From an uncultured Ruminococcus sp. (GTDB lineage: Bacteria > Bacillota_A > Clostridia > Oscillospirales > Acutalibacteraceae): DNA of 8,279 bases. A program made the translations under genes and the position numbers. The stretch spans positions 1-8,279 of the forward strand of contig CACYEJ010000182.1 of NCBI GenBank assembly GCA_902773395.1. Reading direction: 5' to 3'. The notes under the pieces were generated by a model. That model had not been told where the DNA came from and ran no database searches. It saw only the letters and a list, made by a program, of their open reading frames with translations. Shown piece by piece: positions 6,306 to 8,279 of the stretch (the stretch's first letter is position 1; every line of letters starts with the position of its first letter).

Positions 6306-7688
6306 TTACTCATCTCTGATGTTAGAAATTGTCTGCTTAATAAGATCCTTGCAAGCTGCTTCGTCAAGCGGGTTATCAGCGTCAACAATCTTGTTGCCGA
6401 ATGTGCCCATTGGTGACCAGAATGTATCAGATACAGATACCTGAGCAACAGAGTTAGCGCTCTGAGCAAGAACAGCGGAGAGAGCCTCGTCGTTCTTTAC
6501 AGTATCGCTCTGAGAAACAGCAGTGTTAGACGGACCCCAGTTAAGTTCCTTAGCTCTTTCGTCCTGGCACTTCTCGCCTGAGAGGTACTTAGCAAGAGCG
6601 ATAGATGTTGCAGGATACTTTGTTCTGGAGTTTACGCCGAGGAGCTTGTAACCGAACATATTGATAATTGGAGTATCTGTGCCGTCAACGTTGATTGTCG
6701 GAAGAACAGCAAAGCCTGCGTTCTCGCCGAGAGCTTCCTTAGCAGAAGCGAAGTTCCAAGAACCGTCGATACCAGCGCCAACTGTACCGGACTTAAAGCC
6801 GTCAACTACCTTTGTGGACTCGCCGTTGAGCAATGTATCCTTGTATTCGCCTGTGAAGAGAGTATGGAAAGCCATCATTGTCTTAACCATCTTTTCCTCA
6901 TCATACTCTGTGAACTTCTGAGTAACGCCGTCTTCCTCAAGACCGTCAATCTTAAGTCCACCTGTAAACATGAAGAGGCATGAATAGTAACCGTTGCCTG
7001 CGTCCATAACGAACTGCTTGTTAGCAGCCTTACAAGCTGCAAGTGTGCCCTCAAGAGTTTTAGCCTGATCAGCGCTTACAACAGTCTTGTCATAAACGAG
7101 AATGTAGCTGTTGTCGCCTGTCTCAGGATAAGCATAGATTGTGTCGCCAACTGTAGCAGCAGAAACAGACTCAGGGCTGTTGGAAGCTACAACGAAATCC
7201 TTGTTAGGACCTGCAACCTGGAGAAGAGAGTCAGTCTTTACAAGCTTATTGAGGTTATCGCAAGCGAAACCAAATACATCGGCAGCTGTTTCAGCGTCTG
7301 TAAGAACCTGAGTAGCAGAGTCATTCTCGCCCTGAGGAACTACTTCTACTTCAACAGTACCATAATCTTTTACTTCGTTTGCAAAATCTGCACACTGTCT
7401 TTTGAGAATTTCCTGAGCTGCGTCCGGACCCCAAACCTTAAGCTTAATAGTACCGTTTGCGCCCTCGCCGTTGAGCGGATCACCGTTAGATGTATCCAAT
7501 GCTGCCGGAGCTGCGCCGTCAGCTGTTGCTGTAGTAGCTGCTGTGCTGCTGTCGCCGCCTGCTGCTGTTGAAGCGCTGCCGCCTGCTGTGCTGCTGGAAC
7601 CACCTGAGCTGCCGCCGCAACCTGCGAATGCTGTTACAGCCATCATAGCTGCGAGTGCGATTGCACAAAATCTTTTTGTCTTGTTCAT
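6306..7688 (-). CDS. malE: Maltose/maltodextrin-type solute-binding lipoprotein MalE
   Basis: This 460-residue protein is an extracellular, lipid-anchored solute-binding protein that hands sugar to MalFG. Residues 1-23 form a lipoprotein signal peptide (basic KTKR, hydrophobic core) ending in the lipobox FAGC with C24 as the modified cysteine. A flexible Gly/Ser/Ala/Thr-rich linker runs from 25 to about 65. The binding domain from about 80 follows the maltose-binding family order: IKLKVWGPD (81-89), ADVFGFACD (136-144), DTIYAYPE (182-189) with the following YILVYDK block, GIDGSWNFAS (306-315) matching the family NGPWAW region, and FGYKLLGVN (345-353). The ATG has AGAAGGA at 7697-7703 with its AGGA core 8 nt upstream. 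It heads the operon, as expected for the most abundant component. Starch-derived oligosaccharides are the likely ligand; this is inferred from family. Confidence 0.88.
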   Translation of the reverse strand: MNKTKRFCAIALAAMMAVTAFAGCGGSSGGSSSTAGGSASTAAGGDSSTAATTATADGAAPAALDTSNGDPLNGEGANGTIKLKVWGPDAAQEILKRQCADFANEVKDYGTVEVEVVPQGENDSATQVLTDAETAADVFGFACDNLNKLVKTDSLLQVAGPNKDFVVASNSPESVSAATVGDTIYAYPETGDNSYILVYDKTVVSADQAKTLEGTLAACKAANKQFVMDAGNGYYSCLFMFTGGLKIDGLEEDGVTQKFTEYDEEKMVKTMMAFHTLFTGEYKDTLLNGESTKVVDGFKSGTVGAGIDGSWNFASAKEALGENAGFAVLPTINVDGTDTPIINMFGYKLLGVNSRTKYPATSIALAKYLSGEKCQDERAKELNWGPSNTAVSQSDTVKNDEALSAVLAQSANSVAQVSVSDTFWSPMGTFGNKIVDADNPLDEAACKDLIKQTISNIRDE

Positions 7689-7889
7689 TGACTTTTTCCT
7701 TCTTTCTTAGAATTAAAATATTTTATCCGGGTTGACAACCCAGTGCTGTCGCCGTTTTATTGCAGAATGCGTTCTCGAACAGATTACGAATGTCTAAGAA
7801 AAAAACGCATCTTCAATACTGACAACCGATTTTAAAGAAACAAGACGATTTCTTCAATGGGAAGCAGTACAAAACGGAACAATGTCACT
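7689..7889 (-). promoter_or_regulatory. Long 5' leader of malE mRNA
   Basis: The predicted start near 7889 leaves about 200 nt before the malE ATG. Visible structure includes a 13-bp odd palindrome GGGTTGACAACCC (7729-7741), a 7-bp inverted repeat (ATGCGTT 7767-7773 with AACGCAT 7804-7810) enclosing a small palindrome GTTCTCGAAC (7771-7780), and two copies of TGACAACC on the plus strand (7733-7740, 7820-7827). There is a run of seven U on the minus strand (7799-7805 region) without a clear GC stem before it. I recognise no known riboswitch and no convincing leader peptide. Function is open: mRNA stability or attenuation are possible. Confidence 0.35.
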
Positions 7890-7895
7890 ACATAA

Positions 7896-7924
7896 ATAAT
7901 AACATATGCACATCTTTTTTTCAA
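7896..7924 (-). promoter_or_regulatory. Promoter of the malEFG operon
   Basis: On the minus strand TTGAAA (7919-7924) and TATTAT (7896-7901) are spaced by 17 bp, five of six consensus bases each, with a TG one base before the -10 box (extended -10). The start would be near 7889. Inside the spacer is TGTGCATATG (7903-7912 read on the minus strand), which resembles the repeated motif farther upstream, so a regulator could act directly here. I see no good CcpA cre site in this region. Confidence 0.6.
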
Positions 7925-7972
7925 TATCTTTATACAATTTTATTGGTCTAAATAAAATGCGGCAAAAGATTT

Positions 7973-8071
7973 GTGCATTTTGCACGTCATATTTCGCTCA
8001 AACTGGCAGTGTGTACAAACTCGCCGTGCCATATATGTGAAATATGACGAATAGCGTTTGTGCAATATGAC
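7973..8071. promoter_or_regulatory. Operator-like cluster: three copies of a 12-bp motif
   Basis: The motif G(T/C)G(A/C)AATATGAC occurs three times within 90 bp: inverted at 7986-7997 (GCGAAATATGAC on the minus strand), and direct at 8037-8048 (GTGAAATATGAC) and 8060-8071 (GTGCAATATGAC). The first two form a 13-bp inverted repeat (7985-7997 with 8037-8049, one G-T) enclosing a smaller one (TGGCA 8004-8008 with TGCCA 8027-8031). A separate palindrome GTGCA-TTT-TGCAC lies at 7973-7985, and TTTGTGCA occurs at 7970-7977 and 8057-8064. The cluster sits about 60-145 bp upstream of the malE -35 box. No T run follows, so it is not a terminator. Binding by a sugar-responsive regulator is inferred. Confidence 0.5.
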
Positions 8072-8166
8072 AAGCTAATAATCTTCCTTTCTTACATTTA
8101 CAAATCATTGTTCCGGCTGAAACAGAAAAAGTTTAAAAAAATTATTAATTTTTTATCACTTTTGTT

Positions 8167-8191
8167 AATGTTACCAAACATTTGTAACATT
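8167..8191. promoter_or_regulatory. 8-bp inverted repeat upstream of the rightward promoter
   Basis: AATGTTAC (8167-8174) and GTAACATT (8184-8191) are exact inverted copies with a 9-bp spacer that is itself nearly symmetric (CAAA-CA-TTTG across 8175-8184). It ends 11 bp before the -35 box of the plus-strand promoter, a usual place for an activator or operator site. The protein involved is unknown. Confidence 0.4.
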
Positions 8192-8202
8192 TTATTCATT
8201 GA

Positions 8203-8231
8203 TTGACAACTCGGAAATAATGTAGTATTTT
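8203..8231 (+). promoter_or_regulatory. Rightward promoter at the right edge
   Basis: TTGACA (8203-8208) is followed after 17 bp by TATTTT (8226-8231), four of six -10 bases. Transcription would start near 8238 and leave the window to the right, divergent from malE. It points to a plus-strand gene just beyond or beginning at the edge. Confidence 0.5.
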
Positions 8232-8244
8232 TATTATATAGGAA

Positions 8245-8279
8245 ATGAAAAAAAGGAAAAACCAAGCCATTATCCCTTC
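8245..8279 (+). CDS. Possible start of a plus-strand gene, cut by the window edge
   Basis: From ATG at 8245 the frame reads MKKRKNQAIIP and continues open to the edge. A basic start followed by hydrophobic residues could be a signal or membrane anchor, but eleven codons are too few to name a family. The start is only about 7 nt after the predicted transcription start and has just a weak GGA nearby at 8241-8243, so the true start may lie beyond the window. AAAGGA at 8252-8257 has no ATG, GTG or TTG at the right distance inside the window. A regulator of the mal operon would fit the divergent layout but is not shown by the residues. Confidence 0.25.
   Translation, partial: MKKRKNQAIIP

Noticed and set aside
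7732..7760. Plus-strand TTGACA with TTTTAT 17 bp downstream in the malE leader
   Set aside because: The TTGACA belongs to a palindrome, the -10 match is only four of six, and no plus-strand gene or terminator follows it.
8014..8031. Sigma-54-like TGGCAC on the minus strand upstream of malE
   Set aside because: The -24 half looks right but the required GC of the -12 element is missing at the proper distance.
7700..8240. CcpA cre site or LacI/MalR type CG-centred operator
   Set aside because: Scanned by eye on both strands; no stretch matched the TG-(A/T)NANCGNTN(A/T)CA pattern convincingly.
1..8279. CRISPR array, tRNA, rRNA, insertion sequence or defence genes
   Set aside because: No regularly spaced repeats, no cloverleaf or rRNA motif, and no transposase or nuclease-like ORF were found.

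Overview
The window looks like a chromosomal segment from a low-GC Gram-positive gut-type Clostridium relative, most likely in the Ruminococcus/Oscillospiraceae group. The support is: strong purine-rich ribosome binding sites (AGGAGG, AGAGGAG), AT-rich spacers with TTGACA/TATAAT promoters, a lipoprotein-type solute-binding protein with a Gly/Ser/Ala/Thr linker, and a GC-rich hairpin element downstream of argD of a kind I recall from intergenic regions of these genomes. No species can be named from the sequence alone.

All five complete genes lie on the minus strand, so in transcription order (right to left) they are malE, malF, malG, then comM (yifB), then argD. malE-malF-malG form one operon for a maltose/maltodextrin-type ABC importer: a lipid-anchored binding protein and two membrane permeases. 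A long leader precedes it, an 11-bp hairpin separates malE from malF, malF and malG overlap by 4 bp, and a strong intrinsic terminator ends it. No ATPase gene is present, so the importer probably uses a shared ATPase encoded elsewhere. comM/yifB (a Mg-chelatase-like AAA+ ATPase) and argD (acetylornithine aminotransferase) each appear to have their own promoter and are unrelated to sugar uptake.

The non-coding parts are the most informative for discovery. At the left edge (1-200) a perfect consensus promoter (TTGACA, 17 bp, TATAAT) on the minus strand is followed about 160 nt later by an intrinsic terminator with a GAAA tetraloop, with no credible ORF between: a candidate small RNA or a leader/attenuator for a gene to the left. 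From 304 to 599 there is no gene, only a repeat-like hairpin element. At the right (7689-8279) lies a divergent regulatory region with the malE promoter and a leader of about 200 nt, three copies of a 12-bp motif G(T/C)G(A/C)AATATGAC (one inverted), a second inverted repeat, and a plus-strand promoter firing off the right edge toward a gene of which at most the first codons are seen.

Overall this is mostly ordinary housekeeping and carbohydrate-transport DNA. I see no new defence, mobile or biosynthetic system. The candidate RNA at the left edge and the repeated operator-like motif upstream of malE are the two observations most worth following.
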